Origin: Liminaster sp964567855
GTDB taxonomy: Bacteria; Bacteroidota; Bacteroidia; Bacteroidales; UBA3663
Assembly (NCBI GenBank): GCA_964567855.1
Contig: CAZMOE010000002.1
Coordinates: forward strand, 1 to 64,000
Direction of reading: 5' to 3'
DNA: 64,000 nt
Shown here one piece after another: positions 8,799 through 17,596 of this stretch; position 1 is the first letter of the stretch; every line of letters starts with the position of its first letter. The position numbers were made by a program, and so were the translations under genes. Below the pieces are notes generated by a model. The model saw only the letters and a list, made by a program, of their open reading frames with translations, ran no database searches and was not told where the DNA came from.

Positions 8799-9794
8799 TC
8801 AGTCTTTTACTACAGCCGGGCTGTCGGCCAATACCTGGGTACCGACGGTTTCCAAAAACACCTCCTGCATAGAGGGCAGGATTTCCTGAAAAGCGGTCAG
8901 CGTGTAACGGTCGTTGAGCCAAGCTATCGCCTCGCGCACGGGCGTGGCGTCGTTCAGTCTGATCTCGGCCTCCATGCCGCCTTCTTTGCGGCTCCTGCGT
9001 TCGACAACGGTAAACGGACATTCTCCGGCCTGTACCGTTCCGACAGCCTCGCCGGTGCCTGCCGAAGCCAGGTCTGATGCCATACCGAAAACCTCCTCGG
9101 CAACGGCAATGCGGAACAGATGTTTCTTGAAGCGGTGGCGAATCTCGCCCACACCGCCTTGCAACACGACTTCGGCATGGTTGATCAGCGAAATCTGTTC
9201 GCAGATCTCTTCGACCGATGCCATATTATGCGTCGAAAACAGAATGGCCGCTCCCTCCTCTTTCAACCGCAAGATTTCGCGTTTCAGCTGCTCTGCGTTA
9301 ACGGGATCGAAGCCGGAAAACGGTTCGTCGAATATCAACAGCGGCGGACGGTGAATCACCGTTGCGATAAACTGCACCTTCTGGGCCATCCCCTTCGACA
9401 GGGTCTCCAGTTTCTTATCTTTCCACTCCATGAGGTTGAACCGCTCCAGCCATTCCTTCATCCTTGCCTCCGCATCGCGGCGCGTCAGCCCTTTCAGGCG
9501 GCCCAGATAGACGATCTGGTCGCCCACCTTCATTTTCTTATACAACCCGCGTTCTTCAGGCATATAGCCGATCTGACGCACATCGTCCCCACAAAGCGGA
9601 TGGCCGCGAAAAAGAATCTCGCCGACATCGGGCTGCGTGATGCGGTTGATGATGCGGATCAATGAAGTCTTTCCGGCCCCGTTGGGGCCGAGCAAACCGT
9701 AGATACTTCCGTCGGGTACTTCCAGATTGACATGATTCAGTGCCAAGTGACCGTCATATTGTTTGACGACATCCCTTACTTCAATAAAATTCAT
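8799..9794 (-). CDS. ABC transporter ATP-binding protein (NatA-like)
   Basis: The 331-residue ATPase has Walker A GPNGAGKTS at 36-44, the signature LSKGMAQKV, Walker B LLIFDEPFSG and the switch His in FSTHNM, all intact. After about residue 215 comes an alpha/beta C-terminal extension of about 110 residues like the DUF4162 domain of NatA-type ATPases. It is the energising subunit for the permease encoded next (7340-8719). Transcription probably starts from the box at 9809-9816, just behind the strong terminator of the upstream redox operon. Confidence 0.9.
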   Translation of the reverse strand: MNFIEVRDVVKQYDGHLALNHVNLEVPDGSIYGLLGPNGAGKTSLIRIINRITQPDVGEILFRGHPLCGDDVRQIGYMPEERGLYKKMKVGDQIVYLGRLKGLTRRDAEARMKEWLERFNLMEWKDKKLETLSKGMAQKVQFIATVIHRPPLLIFDEPFSGFDPVNAEQLKREILRLKEEGAAILFSTHNMASVEEICEQISLINHAEVVLQGGVGEIRHRFKKHLFRIAVAEEVFGMASDLASAGTGEAVGTVQAGECPFTVVERRSRKEGGMEAEIRLNDATPVREAIAWLNDRYTLTAFQEILPSMQEVFLETVGTQVLADSPAVVKD

Positions 9795-9808
9795 TCCAAT
9801 GACTGTAT

Positions 9809-9816
9809 CAAATGTA
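9809..9816 (-). promoter_or_regulatory. Candidate -7 box for the natAB-like operon
   Basis: On the minus strand TACATTTG matches TAnnTTTG 15 bp before the ATPase start. A TTTG lies 23 bp upstream, slightly far for the -33 box. Confidence 0.4.
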
Positions 9817-9840
9817 TTAATGTATGTGGTTTATGGATGC

Positions 9841-9886
9841 AAAATTACGGACTTTTTTGAATATTTCAACAAAAGTCCGTAATTTT
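9841..9886 (-). terminator. Strong stem-loop terminator after the redox operon
   Basis: AAAATTACGGACTTTT and its exact complement (16 bp) continue inward after one bulged base as TTGAA/TTCAA, closing on a 3-nt loop. On the minus strand the stem ends in a T-run. A separate 12-bp palindrome GGGGAATTCCCC sits beside it at 9889-9900. Confidence 0.85.
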
Positions 9887-9934
9887 TAGGGGAATTCCCC
9901 TACGCCGTGCCGAGGCCGCGCCCCGGCAGGCGGG

Positions 9935-11374
9935 TCAGAGTTTTTCCTGCTTCAGCTGCTCGACAAAACGGTCGATCCGTTGTAGTTCACGCGGAATCCG
10001 GATGTTCTGCGGGCAATGGACAGAGCATTGATTGCATCCGATGCAGTGGTCTGCCTGACGAAGTGCCGGCACAGCACGGTCGTAACCCACCAGAAAGGCA
10101 CGGCGGGCCCGCCGATAATTCTCATCCTGACTGTCTTTGGGCACATTACCCTCATTCACACATTTATTATAATACGTCAGGATAGCCGGAATGTCCAGCC
10201 CGTACGGGCACGGCATGCAATACTTACAGTCATTGCAAGGCACGGTCGGATATTTCAGTATCAACTGAGCGGTTTCCTCCAGAAACGCGAGGTCGTCGGC
10301 CTCCAGTGGTATCAGCGGCGAGTAGGTTTTCAAATTATCCTGCAAATGCTCCATGTAGGTCATTCCCGACAGCACGCAAAGGACGCCCTCCTTGTGTCCG
10401 GCAAAACGGAATGCCCACGAGGCGACACTATCGTCCGGACGGCGCTGTTTCAGCCGGCCGACGATGTGCGTTGGCAACTTGGCCAGACGTCCGCCCAGCA
10501 ACGGTTCCATGATCACGGCCGGAATACCGCGTTTCTCCAGTTCTGTGTAAAGATATTCGGCATCGGTATTGCGTCGGTTCACCTCTTTGGCGTGTTTCCA
10601 GTCAACATAATTGAGCTGAATTTGTACGAAATCCCAATGCAGTTCGTCGTGACGGGAAAGCAGATAGTCGAAAACCTCGACATCGCCATGGTAGGAAAAT
10701 CCCAAGTTGCGGATACGACCGGCCTTGCGCTCTTCGAGCAGAAAATCGAGCATGCCGTTGTCGACATACCGGCCGTTGAGCGAATCCATGCCGCCCATGC
10801 CGACTCCATGCAGCAGCAAGTAGTCGATATAATCGACACGAAGCTCGCGGAAGGAGTTTCTGTACATCTCCATCGAGACCGCACGGCCCCAGGTATTGGG
10901 ACTGAAGTTAGAAAGTTTGGTGGCGATATAATAACTCTCGCGCGGATGGCGCGACAGAGCGATGCCCATAGCTTCCTCCGACTTACCCTTGCAATAGGCC
11001 GGCGACGTATCGAAATAATTGATGCCGTTGGCGATGGCGTGATCCACAAGGCGGTTGACCTGTTCCTGGTCGATTTCCTCACCGCCGGGCCGCCCGTCGG
11101 CAGCAGGCAGAGTCGGCAGACGCATGCAGCCGTAACCGAGCAGCGACACTTTGTCGCCGGTCGAAGGATTGATGCGGAACGTCATGCCTCCCCCGTCGCT
11201 TCCGTCGGCAGCACCGCCGCCGACGTTCGTACCGGCCGAAAGCGTATTGACGCCCTCTTTGCGGTCTCCACAACCATACATCGCCGCGGCTGTAGCCACG
11301 GCACCGGCTCCCATCATCCGTAGAAAGCCGCGACGGTCGATTTCCTTATGCTGTTGTTGCTGATTGTCTTTCAT
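9935..11374 (-). CDS. Tat-exported aldo/keto reductase with C-terminal 2x[4Fe-4S] ferredoxin domain
   Basis: The 479-residue protein starts with a twin-arginine signal (DRRGFLRMMGAG, Arg14-Arg15) that also ends in a lipobox-like AMYGC (Cys35), so it is probably a folded, cofactor-loaded lipoprotein moved by Tat. Residues about 60-360 form an aldo/keto reductase barrel (GYGCMRLP, NYFDTSPAY, DYLLLHG). The C-terminus has two cysteine clusters, CNDCKYCMPCPYG and CIGCNQCSVHCP, for iron-sulfur centres. It is the third gene of an apparent operon after a flavodoxin-fold reductase and a fused membrane ferredoxin. The clusters suggest electrons come from the membrane ferredoxin instead of, or as well as, NAD(P)H. 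Substrate unknown. Confidence 0.88.
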   Translation of the reverse strand: MKDNQQQQHKEIDRRGFLRMMGAGAVATAAAMYGCGDRKEGVNTLSAGTNVGGGAADGSDGGGMTFRINPSTGDKVSLLGYGCMRLPTLPAADGRPGGEEIDQEQVNRLVDHAIANGINYFDTSPAYCKGKSEEAMGIALSRHPRESYYIATKLSNFSPNTWGRAVSMEMYRNSFRELRVDYIDYLLLHGVGMGGMDSLNGRYVDNGMLDFLLEERKAGRIRNLGFSYHGDVEVFDYLLSRHDELHWDFVQIQLNYVDWKHAKEVNRRNTDAEYLYTELEKRGIPAVIMEPLLGGRLAKLPTHIVGRLKQRRPDDSVASWAFRFAGHKEGVLCVLSGMTYMEHLQDNLKTYSPLIPLEADDLAFLEETAQLILKYPTVPCNDCKYCMPCPYGLDIPAILTYYNKCVNEGNVPKDSQDENYRRARRAFLVGYDRAVPALRQADHCIGCNQCSVHCPQNIRIPRELQRIDRFVEQLKQEKL

Positions 11375-11394
11375 AAGAGTTCTTTTTTTACGAT

Positions 11395-12861
11395 TCAGAG
11401 TGTGCGATGCACTTCATGACCTTCGACATAAATGGCACTGAAGGGACGTGCCGGACACAGATTTTCACAAGCGCCGCAACCGATGCAGCGTTCCACATCG
11501 ACGACAGGGATTTTCGGCGACGCCTTGTCACCGGCTTCCGACGGCACCATCTGTATGGCCCCCGACGGGCAATGACGGGCACAATTGCCACAGGCGACCC
11601 CGTCGGTCAGCGGAATACAGTTGGCACGCACCCAAACGGCATGTCCTACCTGCGTAGAGGCCTTCTCCGGCACCGTCAGCGGGCGGATCGCCTTCGTCGG
11701 ACATACCTCCGAGCATCGGGTACACTCCGGCCGGCAATAGCCCCGTTCGTACGACATTTCGGGCTGCATCAGAGTCTGCAAATCCGTCGACGGACGCAAC
11801 ACCCCGTTCGGACAAACCGACACGCACAACTGGCACGCGGTGCAATGCTGCGCCAAATGGCGCGCACTGCCTGCTCCCGGAGGCACGAGCGGCGTTTTAC
11901 GATCGGGCACCTGCTTATTCTCGATGAAGGCCAGCCCTCCGTCGACCGTCTTTTCCTGTGCCTTGAGCGCGGATGCAGCCACCACAGCGGCCGATATGCT
12001 CAGAAACTTGCGACGTGACGGGTCGGATTCCTTACGTGCAGGCGACGGATGCGCATAGGTCAGCGCCCCCTGACGGCAACGCTCCAGACAATCCATGCAG
12101 GCTACGCACCGGGTATAGTCTATCGTGTGCGTCCCGGCATCGATACACGAAGCCTTGCAGCCACGCGCGCAAAGTCCGCAGCCGTTGCACTTCGAGGTGT
12201 CGATAACCGGTTTCAGCCACGAATACCGGGCCACGTAGCCCAATACCGTCCCCACCGGGCAAATGGTATTGCAATAGGTGCGGCCGCCACGCCATGCCAG
12301 CAGCGAAACAACCACCAGCGTGACCACGGCCACAAGAAACGTGGAGAGGCTTTTCACCCACACGTCGGTTTCATAGAACGCATAACTTTCATAATGCTCC
12401 GCCACGGCTGCAAGCAGGTTGTTGCCCCACAGCCAAAGCGGCTGCAAGAGATTGCCTGCCATGCGGCCATAAGCACTGTAAGGCGCCAGCAAAGCTACCA
12501 CCGAGCCCAGACCTGCCACCAGCGATACGATGAAAACCACCAGCACCGTAAGCCGCAGGGCACGGAGCGGACGCGAATAGCCGTAGCGGTGTTTTTTCCG
12601 CTTGCCGGACAATCTTGCCACAATATCCTGATAAACGCCCAGCGGACAAATGACGGAGCAATAGAGACGGCCGAAACACAACGTCAGCAACAGCAAAACG
12701 AGCACGACGCCGACATTCAGCGCCAGCACGGCCGGCAAAAACTGGATGCGGGCCGTCCACCCCAGCCACGCATGTACCGTTCCCGTAAAGTCCAGGAACA
12801 AGAGCGTCACCGCGACGAAAAACAACACGGCCAACGCGATTCTGATTTTTCGCAATATCAT
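11395..12861 (-). CDS. Membrane polyferredoxin, NapH-like domain fused to NapG-like domain
   Basis: The 488-residue protein has a NapH-like half (1-270) with about five TM helices, the paired CSVICP (68-73) and CNTICP (197-202) motifs, and two [4Fe-4S] clusters CNGCGLCARGC (225-235) and CVACMDCLERC (252-262). It then has a second twin-arginine-like segment, SRRKFLS at 282-288 followed by a hydrophobic Ala/Val stretch, and a C-terminal half with four more clusters (CTACQLCVSVCP, CTRCSEVCP, CGNCARHCP, CIGCGACENLCP), as in NapG/MauM. The ATG at 12861 is preferred to a TTG at 12876. It probably relays electrons from quinol or a flavoprotein to the Tat-exported reductase encoded 20 bp downstream. 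No nitrate reductase genes are present, so the Nap names describe architecture only. Confidence 0.87.
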   Translation of the reverse strand: MILRKIRIALAVLFFVAVTLLFLDFTGTVHAWLGWTARIQFLPAVLALNVGVVLVLLLLTLCFGRLYCSVICPLGVYQDIVARLSGKRKKHRYGYSRPLRALRLTVLVVFIVSLVAGLGSVVALLAPYSAYGRMAGNLLQPLWLWGNNLLAAVAEHYESYAFYETDVWVKSLSTFLVAVVTLVVVSLLAWRGGRTYCNTICPVGTVLGYVARYSWLKPVIDTSKCNGCGLCARGCKASCIDAGTHTIDYTRCVACMDCLERCRQGALTYAHPSPARKESDPSRRKFLSISAAVVAASALKAQEKTVDGGLAFIENKQVPDRKTPLVPPGAGSARHLAQHCTACQLCVSVCPNGVLRPSTDLQTLMQPEMSYERGYCRPECTRCSEVCPTKAIRPLTVPEKASTQVGHAVWVRANCIPLTDGVACGNCARHCPSGAIQMVPSEAGDKASPKIPVVDVERCIGCGACENLCPARPFSAIYVEGHEVHRTL

Positions 12862-12904
12862 TTTCTGTTCTATCAAAAAAGATTCATGTCAAACGGGAAG
12901 CCGT

Positions 12905-13438
12905 TCATACGCCGTGTCCCATATCATAAGCCAGCTGCATGTGAGGCGTGCCGACGATTTCACCTTTCTGCCATGCACCGACACCACCGACCACGCCTTT
13001 GAGCTGCGAACCGTCGAGGCAGTCGAGGAAACCCTGAAGCTCGACCACGGCCTTGTCGACAGCGGAAGCGGCGTCTTCGGCAGCGGCGAAAAGATAATAA
13101 AACTCTTTGTCGGTCATACTTTCATAGCGGGGACAGCAGCGGTCGATCATGGTCTTCAGTTGCCCGCAGACGGCATAAAAATAGATCGGAGAAGCCAGGA
13201 CAATGACGTCCGCACCGACCATTTTGTCCAGCAAACCGGCCATGTCATCCTGCTGGGCGCAGCGCTTGGCCTTGTTGCAATAGCCGCATCCCGTGCAGTA
13301 ATGTATCGTCAAATCGGCGAGGCGTACCTTTTCGACCGTATGTCCCGCATCGCGGGCACCGCGGGCGAACTCGTCGCACAGGAGATCGGAATTTCCCTCC
13401 CGTCGCGGTGAAGATGAGATGATAAGAATGTTTTTCAT
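12905..13438 (-). CDS. Flavodoxin-fold NAD(P)H-dependent FMN reductase
   Basis: The 177-residue protein (start at 13438, MKNILIISSS) has an FMN phosphate-binding loop SSSPRREGNS at 8-17 and the SPIYFYAV flavin-contact motif near 90, so it is an iron-sulfur-flavoprotein-like NAD(P)H:flavin oxidoreductase. It carries a four-cysteine group (Cys48, 51, 54, 60 in CTGCGYCNKAKRC) that could hold an iron-sulfur cluster or a redox disulfide. It is the first gene of the redox operon, 43 bp before the fused ferredoxin, behind a promoter box at 13482-13489. It is likely the cytosolic electron entry point; that is inference. Confidence 0.85.
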   Translation of the reverse strand: MKNILIISSSPRREGNSDLLCDEFARGARDAGHTVEKVRLADLTIHYCTGCGYCNKAKRCAQQDDMAGLLDKMVGADVIVLASPIYFYAVCGQLKTMIDRCCPRYESMTDKEFYYLFAAAEDAASAVDKAVVELQGFLDCLDGSQLKGVVGGVGAWQKGEIVGTPHMQLAYDMGHGV

Positions 13439-13481
13439 AAAAGATTCCATTAGATAGCTCGTACTTAAAATAAACTTTTGC

Positions 13482-13489
13482 AAAGATAG
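13482..13489 (-). promoter_or_regulatory. Candidate -7 box for the redox operon
   Basis: On the minus strand TATCTTTG, the commonest form of the Bacteroidetes -7 box in this window, lies 43 bp before the FMN-reductase start. Confidence 0.5.
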
Positions 13490-13523
13490 TATTTTTTATT
13501 CATATACAGGCATATCCGCATAC

Positions 13524-13549
13524 AATAAAACGGGGCCTGAGCCCCGTTT
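13524..13549 (-). terminator. Terminator after the esterase gene
   Basis: AAACGGGGC and GCCCCGTTT form a perfect 9-bp stem with a 4-nt loop; on the minus strand it runs into TTTTATT. It closes the upp-SulP-GNAT-esterase unit. Confidence 0.85.
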
Positions 13550-13639
13550 GTCAGCATTTTTAATATTTTTTACAAGCCTGTATTTCCTGCGGCTCCGTTT
13601 CCTGTCCTTTTCCGGACCGCAGAAGCTACAGACCGGCGT

Positions 13640-14578
13640 TCACCGGTATTTTTTAGGCACCAATACGCCGGTCTCTTCCATCCACTGTTCGGCAATCTGC
13701 GGCCACAGCGCCGTGCTGCCGGGCTGGCAACGGAGCGAAATGGAATGCTTGCCGAAAGGAAAGACATGCAGCGACGAACGCCGTACCCCGTTGTCGATCA
13801 GGGCACGGTAATAGGCCACGCTGTTGAGCGGTGAAACGGTCGGATCGTCGGAAGCGTGAATCAGCAGGGCGGGCGGAGTCTGCGGCGTGACCTGCCGGTC
13901 TAACGAGAACTTCTGCCGCATGGCCGGATCGTCCTGCCATGGGCCCAGCAGGCTCCGGCGGCTGCCTTTATGCACCACGCTGTCGGCCATGGAGATGACC
14001 GGCGAGACCAGCAGGGCGAAATCGGGACGGAAGCCGAAGCGATCCAGGGAATCGCCCGCCTGCGACCAGTCGTCCGAAATCGTGCAAAGCGATGCGGACA
14101 GATGCCCGCCGGCCGAGCAGCCCATCACGCCGATGCGGGTCGTGTCGATGCCGTACTGCGCCGCATGGGCACGCACATAGCGCACGGCACGTTGCGCATC
14201 CTGCAGCGGCGCCTTGTATCCGACCTTCACGTCGGGCGACTCCGGGAAGCGATGTTGCAGGACAAATGCCGTCACTCCCAGCGTATTGAACCATTTCGCC
14301 AGGGCGAAGCCGCTGATTTCATGCGCCAGCTTGACATAACCGCCGCCGGGAATGATGATGACCGCCGTTCCCGTATTCTCGGCCACAGAGGGCACAAAAG
14401 CGTGCAACGCGGGAACGCCCACCTGCACGATACGTTCGCGGGCTATGGAATCGGACAACGCCAGCCCCCGACTATTGGGCATATTGCCGGACCAGAGGGG
14501 CAGAAAAGCCTGTGCCTGCACCGGCAGCGCCGACAGCCATAATAGCCATGCGGCGGCAAAAACTGCGATAAATTTCAT
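13640..14578 (-). CDS. Secreted alpha/beta-hydrolase (acetylesterase/xylan-esterase-like)
   Basis: The 312-residue protein has a cleavable signal peptide (hydrophobic core then LPVQAQA). The alpha/beta-hydrolase triad can be seen: nucleophile Ser155 in GCSAGG, Asp in SDDPTVSP and His in GKHSISL, with the oxyanion segment IIPGGGY. This is the pattern of the BD-FAE/Aes group of carbohydrate esterases that strip acetyl or feruloyl groups from plant glycans in the periplasm. It is the last gene of a minus-strand run after the GNAT gene (22-bp gap) and is followed by a strong terminator. Its grouping with upp and a SulP transporter gives no clue to function. Confidence 0.85.
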   Translation of the reverse strand: MKFIAVFAAAWLLWLSALPVQAQAFLPLWSGNMPNSRGLALSDSIARERIVQVGVPALHAFVPSVAENTGTAVIIIPGGGYVKLAHEISGFALAKWFNTLGVTAFVLQHRFPESPDVKVGYKAPLQDAQRAVRYVRAHAAQYGIDTTRIGVMGCSAGGHLSASLCTISDDWSQAGDSLDRFGFRPDFALLVSPVISMADSVVHKGSRRSLLGPWQDDPAMRQKFSLDRQVTPQTPPALLIHASDDPTVSPLNSVAYYRALIDNGVRRSSLHVFPFGKHSISLRCQPGSTALWPQIAEQWMEETGVLVPKKYR

Positions 14579-14599
14579 AATCTATAGAAAATAAAAAAG

Positions 14600-15739
14600 T
14601 TAACCGACAACGCCAAGCGGCTTGCGGAACGTGCAACGCTGCTTGTGCCTCACCGGATTGAAATATTGCCATTGTTCCTGCACCTTGTGGTTGGTGGCCA
14701 GCTCCGGATTGCTTTCCACCCACCGGTAACCGTTGGCGATGGCCTGCGGAATCAGCTCGGTGAAGAGGAGCGCATTCACCCCCTTGCCCTGATAGTCGGG
14801 GCGGACGCCGATGAGATACAGGTCCCAGACGTCGGTGCCGCGAAAGAACATGGCACGGAGCAAATGGATGAAGCCGAACGGAAACAGCCGGCCGCGGGCC
14901 TTCTGCTGTGCCCGCGATAGCGACGGACAGGTGATGCCGAAAGCCACCACCTCATCGTCACGGTCGACAATCAGGCGGACACAGTCCAGCCGGATGAAAG
15001 GCAGGTACAGCGATATATAATATTGTATCTGTTTCTGTGTCAGCTCGCAGAAGCCATACAACGGAGCATAGGCGAGATTCAGCAGATGGAAGATCTTCTG
15101 GCCGTACTGCCGCACCAGCTTCCGCCGGTTGGTGGGTTTGACGACGGTGAGGCCGAAACGTTTCTTCACCACTTCGGCCACACGCAGATGCTTGTCGGGC
15201 ACGGCGTCGGGCAACTGCATCAGATACTCGTTCCAGACGGCGTCCTGGGCCATGCCGTAGTTCTCGAAATGGCGGCGGTAGTAGGGGTAATTGTAGATGG
15301 TGGAGGAGGTCGACAGGCGGTCGAAACCGTCGATCAGGCAACCCTCGTAATCCAGATCGGTGAAGCCCAGCGGGCCGACCAGCTCGGTCATGCCCCGCTC
15401 CCGCCCCCACGCGGCCACGGCGTCGAGCAAGCGACGGCTCACCTGCCCGTCGTCCACGAAATCGACGAAGCAGAAACGGCATTGGCGGACGGAAAATTTC
15501 TCGTTGAAACGGCGGTTGATAATGCCGGCGATACGCCCCACAGCACGGCCGTCGTCATAGGCCATATAGTAGACCGTATCGCAGAACTCCAGCGCCGGAT
15601 TGCACGACGCGTCGAGCGAATCGACTTCGCTGCCGATGAGGGGCGGCACATAGCAATCGTTACCGCGGTAAAGGTCGATGGCAAAGCGCACGAAACGTTT
15701 CAGTTCGCTGCGGCGGGTAAGGGTGCGGAGTTCTATCAT
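14600..15739 (-). CDS. Large GNAT-type N-acetyltransferase family protein
   Basis: The 379-residue protein is about twice a single GNAT domain. The C-terminal half has the acetyl-CoA-binding segment LIGVRPDYQGKGVNALLF (motif A, Q/RxxGxG/A-like). The N-terminal half (PLGFTDLDYEG ... DRLSTSSTIYNYPYY) is a second GNAT-like fold with no clear cofactor loop, as in the double-GNAT proteins annotated in Bacteroidetes. The start is the ATG at 15739; a TTG at 15748 is possible. It lies 14 bp after the SulP gene, so the two are probably co-transcribed. Acceptor substrate unknown. Confidence 0.75.
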   Translation of the reverse strand: MIELRTLTRRSELKRFVRFAIDLYRGNDCYVPPLIGSEVDSLDASCNPALEFCDTVYYMAYDDGRAVGRIAGIINRRFNEKFSVRQCRFCFVDFVDDGQVSRRLLDAVAAWGRERGMTELVGPLGFTDLDYEGCLIDGFDRLSTSSTIYNYPYYRRHFENYGMAQDAVWNEYLMQLPDAVPDKHLRVAEVVKKRFGLTVVKPTNRRKLVRQYGQKIFHLLNLAYAPLYGFCELTQKQIQYYISLYLPFIRLDCVRLIVDRDDEVVAFGITCPSLSRAQQKARGRLFPFGFIHLLRAMFFRGTDVWDLYLIGVRPDYQGKGVNALLFTELIPQAIANGYRWVESNPELATNHKVQEQWQYFNPVRHKQRCTFRKPLGVVG

Positions 15740-15753
15740 AAGCGGCAAATGTT

Positions 15754-17547
15754 TTATTGAATCTCTTCCAGCTCGATGTCCTGCCCCACGACCTCGCGGG
15801 CCCGCGCCAGGGCACCATTGATGTGGTCGAAAATGTTCTGCGTGCCGATCAGCCCGTAAAGCGGGGTGCGGCTGATGACCTTCAGCACCTCCGGACGAAC
15901 GCCCGAGAGGATGACGTGTACGCCGTCGGCATGGCTCTTGCTGACAAAGACCTCGAGGTTATGAAGACCGGTGGCGTCGACAAAGGGCACTTTGCGCATC
16001 CGGATGATGCGGACGATGGGTGCTTCGGACATGATGGAGGCCATCTCCTCGAAGCGGTTGGCAATGCCGAAGAAGAAGGGGCCGTCGATCTCATAGATCT
16101 GCACTCCGGCAGGAATGACGAGCCTTTCGTCGTCGGAGACGTCGACATCGGAATCCTGATGGGCGTCGATCTCGTCGTGCATAAGGGAGACGTGCGACGT
16201 GCTGGCGATACGGCGGAACAGCAGCAGGCAAGACAGAATCAGGCCGAACTCGATGGCCACCGTCAGGTCGAAGACGATGGTCAGGAAGAACGTTACCAGA
16301 AGAACGGAAACATCGCCTTTCGGGTTCTTGAGCAGGGCGCGGAATGTGCGCCAGCCGGACATATTATAGGCGACAATGACCAGAACGCCGGCCAGGCAGG
16401 CCATCGGGATATACTCGGCATAAGGCATCAGCACGATCAGTATCAGCAGCAATACGACGGCATGAATCAGGCCGGCCACGGGGGTACGGCCGCCGTTGTT
16501 GATGTTGGTCATCGTGCGGGCAATGGCACCGGTGGCCGGAATGCCTCCGAAAAGCGGCGTCACCATATTGGCCACGCCCTGGGCGATCAGCTCGGTGTTG
16601 GAGTTATGACGGTCGCCGATGACACCGTCGGCCACGGCAGCCGACAGCAGCGACTCGATGGCGCCCAGGATGGCTATCGTGAAGGCGATGGGCATCAGGT
16701 CCTGAACCATGGACCACGAGATGGAGGGAACCACCATGGCGGGAAGCTGAGACTGGATATGGAAGCGGTCGCCGATGGTGTCGATGCCGGTAATGCCGAA
16801 ATAATGTTTCAGACACAGCACAATGCCGGTCACAAACAGAATGGCATACAGAGAGCCGGGAATCTTGTTCAGTCCGGGTACCCGGCGGAACCATTTGGGC
16901 GAGAAAACAATGACCAGGATGCTGGTCACAGCCATCAGGAAGTTCCAGAGATGGAAGGTCTGGAAGTGATCGAAGTAGACCGCCCACTTGCCCACGAAGT
17001 CGCCGGGCGTCTTGAGCGGCACCATGAGCGCCCCGCCGGTCGTCTGGCTATAGACGACATTGCCGGCGGCGTCGACCGCCTCCTGTTTCAGCCCAAAGAC
17101 GTCGCCCATCTGCGTCGTAAAGATCGTGACGGCGATGCCGGCCGTGAAGCCGATGATGATGGGATAAGGGATGAACTTGATCACCGTGCCCAGCTTGAAG
17201 ACCCCCATCAGGACCAGCAGCACGCCGGCCAGCAACGTGGCGACGGTGAGACCGCTGATACCATACTGCGGATTGGTGACAATGCCGTAAATGATAACGA
17301 TGAAAGCGCCCGTGGGGCCGCCGATCTGCACTTTCGTGCCGCCTAACAAAGAAATGAGGAAACCGGCCACGATGGCGGTGATGATACCCTTTTCGGGCGT
17401 GACGCCCGAAGCGATACCGAAGGCGATGGCCAACGGCAACGCCACGATACCTACGATGACACCGGCCAGGGCATCCTGGCCGAATTTGGCGGCGTTGTAG
17501 TCCTTCAGACAGGTAAACAGCCGCGGTTGAAAGTCAAAAAATTTCAT
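15754..17547 (-). CDS. SulP-family anion transporter with C-terminal STAS domain
   Basis: The 597-residue membrane protein has the SulP start (DALAGVIVGIVALPLAIAFG), GGPTGAFIVI in TM3, about 12-14 TM segments up to residue 440, and a cytosolic STAS domain (about 470-580) with VPFVDATGLHNL, the segment holding the regulatory Asp/Thr loop. SulP proteins carry sulfate, bicarbonate or dicarboxylates by H+ or Na+ symport; the substrate here is open. It sits 49 bp behind upp and 14 bp before the GNAT gene on the same strand. Confidence 0.92.
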   Translation of the reverse strand: MKFFDFQPRLFTCLKDYNAAKFGQDALAGVIVGIVALPLAIAFGIASGVTPEKGIITAIVAGFLISLLGGTKVQIGGPTGAFIVIIYGIVTNPQYGISGLTVATLLAGVLLVLMGVFKLGTVIKFIPYPIIIGFTAGIAVTIFTTQMGDVFGLKQEAVDAAGNVVYSQTTGGALMVPLKTPGDFVGKWAVYFDHFQTFHLWNFLMAVTSILVIVFSPKWFRRVPGLNKIPGSLYAILFVTGIVLCLKHYFGITGIDTIGDRFHIQSQLPAMVVPSISWSMVQDLMPIAFTIAILGAIESLLSAAVADGVIGDRHNSNTELIAQGVANMVTPLFGGIPATGAIARTMTNINNGGRTPVAGLIHAVVLLLILIVLMPYAEYIPMACLAGVLVIVAYNMSGWRTFRALLKNPKGDVSVLLVTFFLTIVFDLTVAIEFGLILSCLLLFRRIASTSHVSLMHDEIDAHQDSDVDVSDDERLVIPAGVQIYEIDGPFFFGIANRFEEMASIMSEAPIVRIIRMRKVPFVDATGLHNLEVFVSKSHADGVHVILSGVRPEVLKVISRTPLYGLIGTQNIFDHINGALARAREVVGQDIELEEIQ

Positions 17548-17596
17548 AACACAATACTGAAAATATTCATAAACCGGAAAAAAACGGCGCAGAAGG

